Shown here: piece by piece, positions 15,057-24,008 of the stretch
How the letters are laid out: the number at the start of each line of letters is the position of its first letter
Numbering within the stretch: position 1 is the first letter of the stretch
NCBI GenBank assembly: GCA_040752855.1
Contig: JBFMHP010000009.1
Span: 1-64,000 of the forward strand
DNA length: 64,000 bases
Source: JBFMHP01 sp040752855
GTDB taxonomy: Bacteria; Pseudomonadota; Gammaproteobacteria; RBG-16-57-12
Direction: 5' to 3'
The notes under the pieces: generated by a model
The model's input: only the letters and a program-made list of their open reading frames with translations
Database searches by the model: none
What the model was told of the DNA's origin: nothing
Position numbers and translations under genes: made by a program

Positions 15057-16745
15057 TCAGTCCGATTGGCCTTCGATCTTGGCCCAGGTGTCGCGCAAGG
15101 TGACGGTGCGGTTGAAGACCGGTTTGCCGTGGCTCTTGTCGGGGTCGAGGCAGAAATAGCCTTCGCGCTCGAATTGGAACACATCGCCCGGCTTGGCATC
15201 GGCGAGGCTGGGCTCCAGATAGCATTGGCTCAGGGTCCGCAGGGAGTTCGGGTTGAGGTGGTCGGTCCAGACGCCGCCGTCTTTGGCGGCATCGGGGGTG
15301 GGATGGTTGAACAGGCGGTCGTAGAGGCGCACCTCGGCCTCGAGGGCGTGTGGCGCGGAGACCCAGTGGATCACGCCCTTGACCTTGCGCCCCTGGGGGT
15401 TGGCGCCGAGGGTGGCGGCATCATAACTGCAGCGCAGTTCGATGATATCGCCCTCCCCGTTCTTGATCACCTCATCGCAGCGGATCACGTAGGCATTGCG
15501 CAGGCGCACTTCCCCGCCGGGGACCAGGCGCTTGTACTTGGGGGGCGGGTTTTCCGCGAAGTCTTCCCGGTCGATGTAGAGTTCGCGGGAGAACGGCAGG
15601 GTGCGCACGCCGAGCTCTTCGCGCTGGGGGTGATTGGCCGATTCGAGTTGCTCGACCTGATCGGCCGGGTAGTTGGTCAGCACGACTTTCAGCGGATGGA
15701 GCACCGCCATGCGGCGCGGCGCGTGTTCATTGAGGTCCTCGCGGATGCAGTTTTCGAGAAACTCCATCTCGACTTCGTTGCGTGATTTGGTCACGCCGAT
15801 GCGGTCGCAGAAGTCGCGCAGTGCTCGGGGCGAGTAACCGCGACGGCGCATCCCGGCGATGGTGGGCATGCGCGGGTCGTCCCAACCGTCGACACGCCCT
15901 TCTTCGACCAGCTGAGTGAGCTTGCGCTTGCTGGTGACGGTGTATTGCAGCTCCAGGCGCGAGAATTCGATCTGTTGGGGGTGGCAGGGAGTTTTCAGCA
16001 CATCCAGGCACCAGTCGTACAGCGGGCGGTGATCCTCGAATTCCAGGGTGCAGATCGAGTGGGTGATGCCCTCCAAGGCGTCGGAGATGCAATGGGTGTA
16101 ATCGTACATCGGATAGATGCACCATTCGCTGCCGGTCTGGTGATGCACGACGCCGTGACGGATGCGATAGAGGGTCGGGTCGCGCATGTTGATATTTGGC
16201 GAGCTCATGTCGATCTTGGCGCGCAACACCTTTGCTCCGTCGGGGAATTCGCCGGCGCGCATGCGCTGGAACAGATCGAGATTCTCTTCGATCGAGCGGT
16301 TGCGATACGGGCTTTCCTTGCCTGGCTCGGTGAGCGTGCCGCGATACGCGCGGATCTCATCGGCGGTCAGATCGTCCACATAGGCGTGGCCGGATTTGAT
16401 CAGCTGCACGGCGTAATCGTGGAGCTGCTCGAAATAGTCCGAGGCGAAATAGAGCCGGTCATCCCAAGTGAAACCCATCCACTCCACGTCGCGCTTGATG
16501 GCCTCGACATACTCGATGTTTTCCTTGTGCGGATTGGTGTCGTCGAAGCGCAGATTGCAGGTGCCGTTGTAATCACGGGCGATACCGAAATTCAGGCAGA
16601 TCGACTTGGCGTGGCCAACGTGCAGGTAGCCGTTGGGCTCCGGCGGGAAGCGCGTGGCGATCTTGGTGTGTTTGCCTTCGGCCAGATCCTTGTCGATGAT
16701 CTGGCGGATGAAATTCGTCGGTTTTGGCGTGTTGTTTTCACTCAT
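15057..16745 (-). CDS. glnS: Glutaminyl-tRNA synthetase
   Basis: Charges tRNA-Gln with glutamine. The 562-residue class I synthetase has the HIGH-type motif PEPNGYLHVGHAKS near residue 30, the KMSKS-type loop as VTSKRKL near residue 265, and the C-terminal anticodon-binding barrels. Length fits the gammaproteobacterial GlnRS (about 555). AAAAGG lies 6 bases before the ATG at 16745; an in-frame ATG six codons upstream has no such site. Presence of GlnRS is a gamma/betaproteobacterial trait. It follows gltX on the same strand after about 220 bases of repeat-rich DNA. Confidence 0.96.
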   Translation of the reverse strand: MSENNTPKPTNFIRQIIDKDLAEGKHTKIATRFPPEPNGYLHVGHAKSICLNFGIARDYNGTCNLRFDDTNPHKENIEYVEAIKRDVEWMGFTWDDRLYFASDYFEQLHDYAVQLIKSGHAYVDDLTADEIRAYRGTLTEPGKESPYRNRSIEENLDLFQRMRAGEFPDGAKVLRAKIDMSSPNINMRDPTLYRIRHGVVHHQTGSEWCIYPMYDYTHCISDALEGITHSICTLEFEDHRPLYDWCLDVLKTPCHPQQIEFSRLELQYTVTSKRKLTQLVEEGRVDGWDDPRMPTIAGMRRRGYSPRALRDFCDRIGVTKSRNEVEMEFLENCIREDLNEHAPRRMAVLHPLKVVLTNYPADQVEQLESANHPQREELGVRTLPFSRELYIDREDFAENPPPKYKRLVPGGEVRLRNAYVIRCDEVIKNGEGDIIELRCSYDAATLGANPQGRKVKGVIHWVSAPHALEAEVRLYDRLFNHPTPDAAKDGGVWTDHLNPNSLRTLSQCYLEPSLADAKPGDVFQFEREGYFCLDPDKSHGKPVFNRTVTLRDTWAKIEGQSD

Positions 16746-16800
16746 ATTGAACCTTTTAGCCAAGACAATATTTGTTGGGGGCCATACGTTGCTGCTGGTA

Positions 16801-16848
16801 TCCCCTCATACTCCTTCCCCCTTGACGGGGGAAGGTTGGGATGGGGGT
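16801..16848. repeat. CCCTCTCCC-type palindromic repeat, copy 2
   Basis: CTTCCCCCTTGACGGGGGAAG with the flanks CCCCTCATA and TTGGGATGGGGG, in the gap between gltX and glnS. Confidence 0.7.
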
Positions 16849-16870
16849 GAAAGCGCTGCTAGTTTGGGGC

Positions 16871-16960
16871 TTTTCACCCTCCCCCTAGCCCCCTCGACTC
16901 GAGTTCCAGACTTCGTCCTACCGCCTCCATCCATGGAGGCGTCCCGTCAAGGGAGGGGGG
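16871..16960. repeat. CCCTCTCCC-type repeat, copy 3, interrupted
   Basis: The two halves (CACCCTCCCCCTAGCCCCCT and TCCCGTCAAGGGAGGGGGG) are separated by about 48 unrelated bases containing the small hairpin CGCCTCCATCCATGGAGGCG. It looks like an insertion into, or rearrangement of, one repeat copy. Confidence 0.6.
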
Positions 16961-16969
16961 ACCATGAGT

Positions 16970-18379
16970 TTATTTTGCAGCAGTGCTGCGAATGTACTCG
17001 ATCGCTTTATCGATGCGGCGCAGACAGGCGTCTTTGCCGATCAAATAGAGCGTGAGATCGAGATCCGGAGAAGGCTGGCCGCCGGTGACGGCCAGGCGCA
17101 GCGGCATGCCGACCTTGCCAAAGCCCACGCCCAATTCATTCACCACTCTCTCGATCAGCCCGTGCAGCGCCTTGGCGTTCCATTCGCCAAGCGTCTGCAT
17201 CTTTTCCTTTACCTTTATTAGCGGCTCGACGGCCTCCGGTTTGAACGCCTTCTTGGCGGCCTGCTCGTTGTAGCTATCGAAATCCCGATAGTAAAACGCG
17301 CAGATGCCGGCCAGCTCGACCAGGGTCTTGGCGCGCTCGCGCTGCGCCTTGATTACCTCGAGGATATCCGGGCCTTCGGTCGGATCGATGCCGAGGTTAC
17401 CGAGGTGATAGCTCAGGTGATGCAAGACGTGGGCGGGATCGCTTTTGATCAAATATTGCTGGTTGAGCCAGAGCAGTTTTTCCGGATTGAAGGTCGAGGC
17501 GGCCGTGTTGACGTTGTTCACGTCAAACAGCTCGATCAGCTCGTCGAGGGAAAACAATTCCTGATCGCCGTGCGACCAGCCGAGCCGCACCAGATAATTG
17601 AGCAGCGCCTCCGGCAGGAAGCCCTCTTCGCGGTACTGCATCACGCTCACCGCGCCATGGCGTTTGGACAGGCGCTTGCCGTCCTCGCCCAGGATCATCG
17701 GCACGTGGGCATAGTGCGGCAACTGGGCCCCCAGGGCCGCGAGGATATTCATCTGGCGCGGGGTGTTGTTGAGATGGTCGTCGCCGCGGATCACGTGCGT
17801 GACCTTCATATCCATGTCATCGACCACCACGGTGAGATTGTAGGTAGGCACACCGTCGCTGCGCGCGATGATCAGGTCGTCAAGCTCGCTGTTTTGGATC
17901 ACCACGCGACCCTTGATCAGGTCATCGATGATCACGGCACCGTCGGTGGGATTCTTGAAGCGCACCACCGGCTCCACGCCCGGGCGCGGCTCCCGGCGCT
18001 CACGGCAGCGTCCGTCATAGCGCGGCTTTTCCTTGTTGGCCATCTGCTGCTCGCGCATCGCCTCGAGCTCGTCCTTGGTGCAGTAGCATTTATAAGCCAG
18101 GCCTTTGTCGAGCAGCTGCTGGATGACTTCCTTGTAACGCGGGAAATGTTCGGTTTGATAAAACGGGCCTTCGTCATACTCCAGCCCCAGCCAGGTCATG
18201 CCTTCGAGGATGGCGTTGACCGACTCGGCGGTGGAACGCTCGAGGTCGGTGTCCTCGATGCGCAGGATGAAGCGGCCGCCATGCTTGCGGGCGTGCAGCC
18301 AGGAATACAGCGCGGTCCGGGCGCCGCCAATGTGCAAATACCCCGTGGGACTGGGGGCAAAACGTGTGCGTACGGTCAT
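16970..18379 (-). CDS. gltX: Glutamyl-tRNA synthetase
   Basis: A 469-residue class I synthetase charging tRNA-Glu. It has the HIGH-type motif PSPTGYLHIGGART at residues 9-22 and the KMSKS-type motif KRLSKRHG near residue 241. A zinc-type cysteine set (CYCTKDE..., CRER) is in the connecting region, and the C-terminal anticodon-binding helical domain is complete. Length is normal for the family. tRNA-Glu itself lies about 3.5 kb away on the same strand, an arrangement that echoes the gltX-tRNA clustering of enterobacteria. Confidence 0.97.
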   Translation of the reverse strand: MTVRTRFAPSPTGYLHIGGARTALYSWLHARKHGGRFILRIEDTDLERSTAESVNAILEGMTWLGLEYDEGPFYQTEHFPRYKEVIQQLLDKGLAYKCYCTKDELEAMREQQMANKEKPRYDGRCRERREPRPGVEPVVRFKNPTDGAVIIDDLIKGRVVIQNSELDDLIIARSDGVPTYNLTVVVDDMDMKVTHVIRGDDHLNNTPRQMNILAALGAQLPHYAHVPMILGEDGKRLSKRHGAVSVMQYREEGFLPEALLNYLVRLGWSHGDQELFSLDELIELFDVNNVNTAASTFNPEKLLWLNQQYLIKSDPAHVLHHLSYHLGNLGIDPTEGPDILEVIKAQRERAKTLVELAGICAFYYRDFDSYNEQAAKKAFKPEAVEPLIKVKEKMQTLGEWNAKALHGLIERVVNELGVGFGKVGMPLRLAVTGGQPSPDLDLTLYLIGKDACLRRIDKAIEYIRSTAAK

Positions 18380-18513
18380 CGGCTTTAAAATCTCTTGGGT
18401 TTACCGGTGCGAATAGGGGCAGGCAGGTATTCTAGCAACTGGCTGAAGGATCAGCCATATCCATTTGACTGGGCGGGCTTTTGCGTGTGCCGGGGATCGT
18501 GGGATGGGCGCTC

Positions 18514-19662
18514 TCAGAACGCCCAGGGATTTTCGATCTCTTCGTAGTCGATGCTGATGCGATTCCCCGCCACGGGACGGAACCGGGTATTGGCGAAATC
18601 CACGTGATCGGGGTGATCGCGGTAGCTGGCGATCACCGATTCGTTGGCAAAGCGGACCAGCCAGCAATACTGATAGGCGGCATCGCGCCGCACCGCCTCC
18701 CCCGTGAACACCCGGCGCACCCCGGGAATCGCCCCCAGCACGCGCTGACCTTCGGCGATCATCTCCGCGGCGGCTTCAGGGCCCATGCTCTGATCGACAT
18801 TGTAGATGATGAGATGTTCGACCTCTTTGCACACCGAACAATGTTCCAATACCGCTCCGGCATGGCCTGCGCTGCCCCACATCTGCTGACAGCACACTAC
18901 CTCATCGCGCACGATTTCACGTATCCCCTGGAACAGATCGTTGAAGTCGGCCTTGTGTTTCTTGGCGAGATTCTGTTTGACCTGCTCAAAAGCCAAGTCA
19001 TGCAAGGCATTGTGATAGTTGATCTTGGCCACGCCATTGTCGATCAGGCGGCGATAGTGGTCTTGCGACAAGCCGTAACCACCGTGAATCACCAGCGGTC
19101 GCTCCAGCGCCTGATTGATGTGCGCCACGGAGTCGAAAGCGCCTTCTCGAACGCCGGCCGCCCCCGCATCGCCCAAGACCACGCCGAGGCTATCGGCACC
19201 GGAACGACGCGCAAGATCCAGGATGTGTTGTACAGACCCAGCCTCATCGAGCGTACCGATCAGCACTTCCACCGACGCATCGCACCCCTTCGCCGTGTCG
19301 ACCATCTCCCGCAGCATGGCCGCGTGCTCGGGGGCCGCTAGCGTCGAGCCATCCACCATGATGCTGTTACAGCCGAGATTGATGGCGCGCACGATGGCCG
19401 AGGTATCGCGCCCGAAGTCGAAATGCAGCCCGACCGGCACGCCGGCGCGCCGCGCGGCCTTGACCACCGAGGGCATCACCAGCGTGATGTCGGCGAGATC
19501 GAAGCTCGCCCCGGACAGGCTCAGGATGACCGGCGAGCGGGTCTCCTCGGATGCCGCCAAGATCCCTTGCAGCGCATCGAGGCTGAACAGATCGAAGGCG
19601 CCGACCGCGTACTTGTGGCGATAGGCGTGCGCAAGCATGTCCTGCACTTTGACCAGTGCCAT
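18514..19662 (-). CDS. Class II aldolase-like protein fused to a Dabb domain
   Basis: A 382-residue fusion. Residues 1-270 resemble class II fructose-bisphosphate/ketose aldolases (VGAFDLFSLDALQGI, SIMVDGSTL, PLVIHGGYGL, AKINYHN). However, the first zinc-histidine site reads HFDFG at 80-84 (Phe for His) and the second reads LGDAGAAG instead of the GTAHG type; only the third histidine remains. A linker rich in Cys and His (CCQQMWGSAGHAG, HCSVCKEVEH) leads to a C-terminal stress-responsive alpha/beta-barrel (Dabb) domain from about 285. GGGGAG precedes the ATG at 19662. Normal aldolase chemistry is doubtful. No operon partner. Confidence 0.8.
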   Translation of the reverse strand: MALVKVQDMLAHAYRHKYAVGAFDLFSLDALQGILAASEETRSPVILSLSGASFDLADITLVMPSVVKAARRAGVPVGLHFDFGRDTSAIVRAINLGCNSIMVDGSTLAAPEHAAMLREMVDTAKGCDASVEVLIGTLDEAGSVQHILDLARRSGADSLGVVLGDAGAAGVREGAFDSVAHINQALERPLVIHGGYGLSQDHYRRLIDNGVAKINYHNALHDLAFEQVKQNLAKKHKADFNDLFQGIREIVRDEVVCCQQMWGSAGHAGAVLEHCSVCKEVEHLIIYNVDQSMGPEAAAEMIAEGQRVLGAIPGVRRVFTGEAVRRDAAYQYCWLVRFANESVIASYRDHPDHVDFANTRFRPVAGNRISIDYEEIENPWAF

Positions 19663-19864
19663 AAGCGACTCCCCTTGCGGCGTCAAATGCCGCTGCATCT
19701 GAGAATCCAGTCTAATGCGATGTAACCGATGGAACAAACAAAACGGATGTGTAGCGGCGCCGGGCTAGACGCAACAACGTATCATGGCCATAGCGACGGC
19801 GAGGCGTTGCAACGACGCCACGCGGCATAAAGACGCCGTTTTGGGTTCCAGGGTTTGCGTCGCC

Positions 19865-20045
19865 AGCCCGGATATTTCACCACGGATCGTAGCGAGGGTG
19901 CGTAAGGCATTGAAGATTCGGGGCGCACGGAGCTTTTGACGGTGAAGGCATAGTCGACACTATGTCGAGCCGGCGAAAGCGAGTACGTCACGAAGATTCA
20001 ATGGATTACGCGGCCGCAGTAGATTCGTGGTGAAATATCCGGGCT
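19865..20045. repeat. 181-bp hairpin repeat (MITE-like)
   Basis: Perfect 19-base terminal inverted repeats, AGCCCGGATATTTCACCAC at 19865-19883 and its complement at 20027-20045. Inside are nested imperfect arms (GCATTGAAGATTCG and CGAAGATTCAATG; GCTTTTGACGG and CCGGCGAAAGC) around the apex CATAGTCGACACTATG, so the whole unit can fold as one long hairpin. The right arm overlaps the ccmE stop codon. There is no coding potential; it is probably a non-autonomous mobile or structural repeat. Confidence 0.7.
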
Positions 20046-20487
20046 AGATGCCGGTGGCTTTCGACTGCTCGGCCTTTTCTAGGGCTTCGGCGACTTCCGC
20101 CGGCATGTAGTTTTCGTCGTGCTTGGCCAGAACCTCGCTGGCGACGAACACACCGTCTTCCAGACGCCCTTGCGTCACCACGCCCTGCCCCTCGCGGAAC
20201 AGATCCGGCAGAATGCCGACGTATTTCACCTGCACCGTCTCGGCGTTATCGGTCACGCGGAAATGATTGGTCAGGCCGTCATCCTCGCGGGTAAAACTGC
20301 CATCCTCGACGAGCCCGCCGAGCCGAAAGGTCCGTTCGCCCTTGACCTCCCCGGCACTGACTTGCGTGGGACTGTAGAAAAACACCAGATTGCTGTTGAA
20401 GGCATTGAGCACGAGCATGGTCACCGCTCCCAGGGTTACAACGCCTACCAAGATAAACGCAAAACGTTTTTTGCTGCGCGTGTTCAT
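20044..20487 (-). CDS. ccmE: Cytochrome c maturation heme chaperone CcmE
   Basis: CcmE carries heme covalently in the periplasm before handing it to CcmF/H for attachment to apocytochromes c. The 147-residue protein has an N-terminal membrane anchor (about 9-29), an OB-fold domain (RLGGLVEDGSF, FRVTD) and the heme-binding motif KHDENYMP with H123. Length is normal. The other ccm genes are not in this window, so this copy is separated from the usual ccmABCDEFGH cluster. Its stop codon lies in the arm of the hairpin repeat downstream. Confidence 0.95.
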   Translation of the reverse strand: MNTRSKKRFAFILVGVVTLGAVTMLVLNAFNSNLVFFYSPTQVSAGEVKGERTFRLGGLVEDGSFTREDDGLTNHFRVTDNAETVQVKYVGILPDLFREGQGVVTQGRLEDGVFVASEVLAKHDENYMPAEVAEALEKAEQSKATGI

Positions 20488-20528
20488 CGGTGGTTACCTC
20501 CCATGCTCGTGCCAGGCACATTGAACGA

Positions 20529-21035
20529 TTAGTGTTTCTTGCTCGCTAAGAACCAGTCTGTAATTGCAAACATCAGGATGGAGAAGACGAAGGTCAGGTG
20601 AATCCCCACCTTCCACGCCAGTTGCTCAGTCTCCATGGTTTCGACATGCACGAAGGCCTTGAGCAACTCAATCCCCGAGATGGCGACAATCGAGCCGAGC
20701 AGCTTCATCTTCAGATCGGAAAACCCGACATGCCCCATCCACTCGGGGCGATCCTCATGTCCCGCGGTATCGATCTTGGAAACGAAGTTTTCGTACCCGG
20801 CGAAGATGATGATCAGCAGCAGATTGGCCAACAAGACGACATCGACGAGGGTCAGGATGCCGATGATCACATCGGCGCCGCTTCCGCTGAACACCGTGCC
20901 GAACAAATGGAAAAACTCTTTGCCGAACTTGACCAGCAGCAGCGCGATGACTACGACCAGGCCAACATAAAAGGGCACCAGCAGCCAGCGGCTGCCGAAA
21001 ATGAATACCTCAAGAAAATTTTCTACTCTTTTCAT
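20529..21035 (-). CDS. YqhA/UPF0114-family membrane protein
   Basis: A 168-residue inner-membrane protein with four predicted helices and the family signatures MKRVENFLEVFIFGSRW, LTLVDVVLLANLLLIII and GSIVAISGIELLKAF. The function of the UPF0114 family is not established. The start at 21035 begins the conserved N-terminus; the longer frame to 21101 adds unconserved residues. It is 41 bases upstream of ccmE on the same strand, but there is no functional link that I know of. Confidence 0.88.
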   Translation of the reverse strand: MKRVENFLEVFIFGSRWLLVPFYVGLVVVIALLLVKFGKEFFHLFGTVFSGSGADVIIGILTLVDVVLLANLLLIIIFAGYENFVSKIDTAGHEDRPEWMGHVGFSDLKMKLLGSIVAISGIELLKAFVHVETMETEQLAWKVGIHLTFVFSILMFAITDWFLASKKH

Positions 21036-21272
21036 ACTCAACCGTTTGCATCCTCTATAGATTGACGAAATGCGCAACCATGCCTCATGCGCCACAGGCA
21101 ATTGCCCAGGCTGACTTAGCCAGGTGCGTCGATCCAGGCGGCCAAACCGCGCCTTGCCCTTGCACCTGCCGGTTACGGCGCATGCATGATATGGCCGCTA
21201 CCCTAGAGGATCAAGTCTTCTAACGATTACCGTTAACAGACAACAAATCGACGTTAATCCTTTGCCATCAAA

Positions 21273-21292
21273 AATAATAATCGATTATTATT
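21273..21292. promoter_or_regulatory. 20-bp perfect palindrome upstream of nhaR
   Basis: AATAATAATCGATTATTATT is perfectly symmetric and lies 38 bases before the nhaR start codon, in the divergent space with yqhA. Its place and symmetry suit an operator, perhaps for NhaR itself, but LysR-family sites are usually T-N11-A, so this is a guess. Confidence 0.45.
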
Positions 21293-21330
21293 AGATGATC
21301 ATTCGATTTATTCGAATTTAAGGTATCGCC

Positions 21331-22236
21331 GTGGCGCATCTGAACTACAAGCATCTGCATTATTTTTGGGTCGTGGCCCGCGAGGGCAGCATCGTCAAGG
21401 CCAGCAAGCTCCTGCACCTCACCCCGCAGACCATCAGCAGCCAGCTGGGCCTGCTCGAAGACGCCATCGGCGCCAAGCTGTTTGCCAAGTCCGGCCGCAA
21501 CCTCATCCTGACAGAGGCCGGACGCGTGGCCATGGGATACGCGGAAGAGATCTATGGGCTGGGCGATGAACTGATGGATGTGCTCAGACACCGCCTCGAT
21601 GGCCGGCCCATGCCGTTTTCGGTCGGCGTGGTGGATGTAGTGCCCAAGCTGATCGCGGCCCGTCTGCTCGAACCGGCGCTGGAACTGCCAGAATCCATGC
21701 GCATCATCTGCCATGAAGACAAGCTGGAGAACCTGCTCGCCGATCTCGCCGTACACAAACTCGATATGGTGCTGGCCGACGGTCCGATGCGCTCCACCCT
21801 CAATGTGCGCGCCTTCAACCATATGCTCGGCGAGTGCGGCAGCAGCTTTTTCGCCGCCCCCGACCTGGCCAAGCAGCTGCGCCGGGAGTTTCCGCAATCA
21901 CTCGATCAAATCCCGATCCTATTGCCCATGCCCGGCACCACGCTGCGCGATACCCTGACCCAATGGTGCGCGGAGAAGCAGATCACGCCGACCATCGCCG
22001 GAGAATTCGACGACGGTGCGCTGATGAAGACCTTCGGCCAAGCGGGCGCCGGGGTGTTTTGCGCGCCCAGCGTCATCGAACGCGAGGTGGTGCAGCAGTA
22101 TAAAGTGCAGGTCATCGGCCGCACTGAGGAAGTCCGCGAACGGTTTTACGCCATCACCACCGAGCGGCGCTTGAAGCATCCCGCGGTCGTCGCTATCAGC
22201 GAAGCCGCCAAACGCCGGCTCTTCGGCATGGAATGA
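21331..22236 (+). CDS. nhaR: LysR-family transcriptional activator NhaR
   Basis: A 301-residue regulator of the NhaR branch, which in E. coli senses sodium and activates the antiporter gene nhaA. The N-terminal winged helix-turn-helix (LNYKHLHYFWVVAREGSIVK, TPQTISSQLGLLE) and the long periplasmic-binding-like effector domain match the family from end to end. No nhaA lies beside it; the neighbours are a yqhA-like gene (divergent) and a cytochrome (convergent). The target is therefore unknown. Confidence 0.9.
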   Translation: MAHLNYKHLHYFWVVAREGSIVKASKLLHLTPQTISSQLGLLEDAIGAKLFAKSGRNLILTEAGRVAMGYAEEIYGLGDELMDVLRHRLDGRPMPFSVGVVDVVPKLIAARLLEPALELPESMRIICHEDKLENLLADLAVHKLDMVLADGPMRSTLNVRAFNHMLGECGSSFFAAPDLAKQLRREFPQSLDQIPILLPMPGTTLRDTLTQWCAEKQITPTIAGEFDDGALMKTFGQAGAGVFCAPSVIEREVVQQYKVQVIGRTEEVRERFYAITTERRLKHPAVVAISEAAKRRLFGME

Positions 22237-22495
22237 GACCGTACGGTCTTATGCCCAACTGCGTGAAATCCTCGCCCTCCCTTGTCAACGATCCCTGTTA
22301 CTCGCAGGTGATCTGCTTGTGGCCATCCTTCTCCTGCCGGCGCTTACCGGTGCCGATACCATCGGCAGCCCGAGACGCAGCAGAGCGCCCCGAACAGCAG
22401 CCCGCTCAGCAACAACTACCCATGATCAGAATCACCGGGTAAACCGTAGCGCTCATTCTTGATTCCCGTTATACATTCATCCGGTTGGACAAGGC

Positions 22496-22840
22496 CTACT
22501 TCTGGTGACATCCCTTGCATTCGGCAACCGGCCCGCTGGGCTTGCCTGCTTTAGTTTCACGCTTGTGGCAGCCGATACACTGCCGATGCAGCGCTTCGCG
22601 GGCGTTCAACGCCGACCCGCTCGCGCCGGGCTTGTGGCATGCGTGGCAGGTCTGATCCATGCCCATATGGTGGCAATCGCCGCAACCGACGTTCTCCAGG
22701 GCGCTGTGTTTCCCGTGTGAGAAGATCACCACCCCGGCCTTGTTCTTCATCTCGATGGTGTCGGGAAATCCATGGGCCTGACTCATGGCGAGCATCGCTA
22801 CCGCCGCCACCGCCGCAATCACATTCGTCTGCCGCTGCAT
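22496..22840 (-). CDS. Small periplasmic tetraheme cytochrome c
   Basis: A 114-residue protein with a signal peptide (MQRQTNVIAAVAAVAMLAMSQAHG) and four CxxCH heme motifs (CGDCH, CHACH, CIGCH, CKGCH) packed into about 70 residues. Extra histidines (FSHGKH, CHHMG) can serve as distal ligands, so this is a class III/cytochrome c7-like electron carrier. I start at 22840, where the signal peptide begins; a longer frame to 22906 would add another hydrophobic segment. It stands alone, divergent from the quinone oxidoreductase gene. The redox partner is unknown. Confidence 0.88.
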   Translation of the reverse strand: MQRQTNVIAAVAAVAMLAMSQAHGFPDTIEMKNKAGVVIFSHGKHSALENVGCGDCHHMGMDQTCHACHKPGASGSALNAREALHRQCIGCHKRETKAGKPSGPVAECKGCHQK

Positions 22841-22970
22841 ACTGAAACTCTGTCGTTGAGTGACATGCTTCAAGGATAGTAAACCCACAAAAAAATATAT
22901 AAACACATTTTTTTTGAAGTTCGATTTGTACTATAGTTCACAGATTAACAACACCCCATGGGAGTGAATC

Positions 22971-23972
22971 ATGAGAGCCGCCGTTCTCCATCAGGCCGGT
23001 AAGGCCGATGCACTCAGGATCGAGGAAACCAATCCGCCGCACATCAGCAGTCCGAACCAGGTATTGGTCAGGATCAAGGCCGCGGGGATCAATCCGGTCG
23101 ATACCAAGATGCGCCAGGCCCCGGAGCGCTTTCCGTTGCACATGCCCGCCATCCTCGGATGCGACGGCGCCGGCATCGTCGAGGAAACCGGTGCCAACGT
23201 TACGCGATTCAGCCCCGGTGATGAGGTCTATTTCTGCCAGTGCGGCTTCAACGGCCGCCAGGGTACCTATGCCGAATATGCCGCCGTCGACGAATGTTTC
23301 CTCGCGCACAAGCCCAAGGCGCTGACCTTCGCCGAGGCCGCTGCCGCGCCGCTGGTGTTGATCACCGCCTGGGAGGCGCTGTATGACCGCGTCACGGTCA
23401 ACCCCGGCCAGCAGGTCCTGATCCATGCCGGTGCGGGCGGCGTCGGACACGTCGCCATCCAGCTGGCCAAACTCGCCGGGGCGCGCGTGGCGACCACCGT
23501 CAGCAGCGCGGCCAAGGCGGAGTTCGTCAAGATCCTCGGCGCCGAGAAGGTCATCCGCTACAAGGAGCAAGATTTCGTTCAGGCCATCCGCGAATGGGGC
23601 AACGGCAATCACGGTGTCGATATCGCGCTCGATACCGTCGGCGGGCCGCTCATCGAAAAGACCTTTGGCGCGGTGCGCGTCTATGGCGATGTGGTCACCA
23701 TTCTGCAGCCGCCGCCCGACATCAATTGGGGCGAGGCGCGCAAGCGCAATCTGCGTTTCACCCAGGAGCTGATGCTCTCCCCTACCCTCATGGAGATCGA
23801 TGAAGCAAAGTTGCATCAGGGATGGATCTTAGAGCAGTGCGCCAAGTTGTTTGAGCAGAATAGACTGAGCATCAAGGTCGCCAAGACCTTTGATCTGGCC
23901 GATGTCGCCAAGGCTCATGAGTATCTCGAAAACGAACACCCGATTGGCAAAGTGGTGTTGATGGTTAGTTAG
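22971..23972 (+). CDS. Zinc-independent MDR oxidoreductase (quinone reductase type)
   Basis: A 333-residue medium-chain dehydrogenase/reductase. An N-terminal GroES-like domain (GINPVDTKMR, GCDGAGIVEE, GDEVYF) is followed by a Rossmann NADPH-binding domain with HAGAGGVGHVAIQLAK near residue 150. The catalytic and structural zinc-binding cysteines of alcohol dehydrogenases are absent, which points to the NADPH:quinone oxidoreductase/zeta-crystallin group. GGGAG lies 7 bases before the ATG. Substrate cannot be told from the sequence. Confidence 0.88.
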   Translation: MRAAVLHQAGKADALRIEETNPPHISSPNQVLVRIKAAGINPVDTKMRQAPERFPLHMPAILGCDGAGIVEETGANVTRFSPGDEVYFCQCGFNGRQGTYAEYAAVDECFLAHKPKALTFAEAAAAPLVLITAWEALYDRVTVNPGQQVLIHAGAGGVGHVAIQLAKLAGARVATTVSSAAKAEFVKILGAEKVIRYKEQDFVQAIREWGNGNHGVDIALDTVGGPLIEKTFGAVRVYGDVVTILQPPPDINWGEARKRNLRFTQELMLSPTLMEIDEAKLHQGWILEQCAKLFEQNRLSIKVAKTFDLADVAKAHEYLENEHPIGKVVLMVS

Positions 23973-24008
23973 TTGCATTCCGGCACGATAAATTACTCGC
24001 CCACGAAC

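Noticed and set aside
19782..19991. Small open frame of 69 codons
   Set aside because: It overlaps the 181-bp hairpin element and has no ribosome site or similarity; treated as non-coding.
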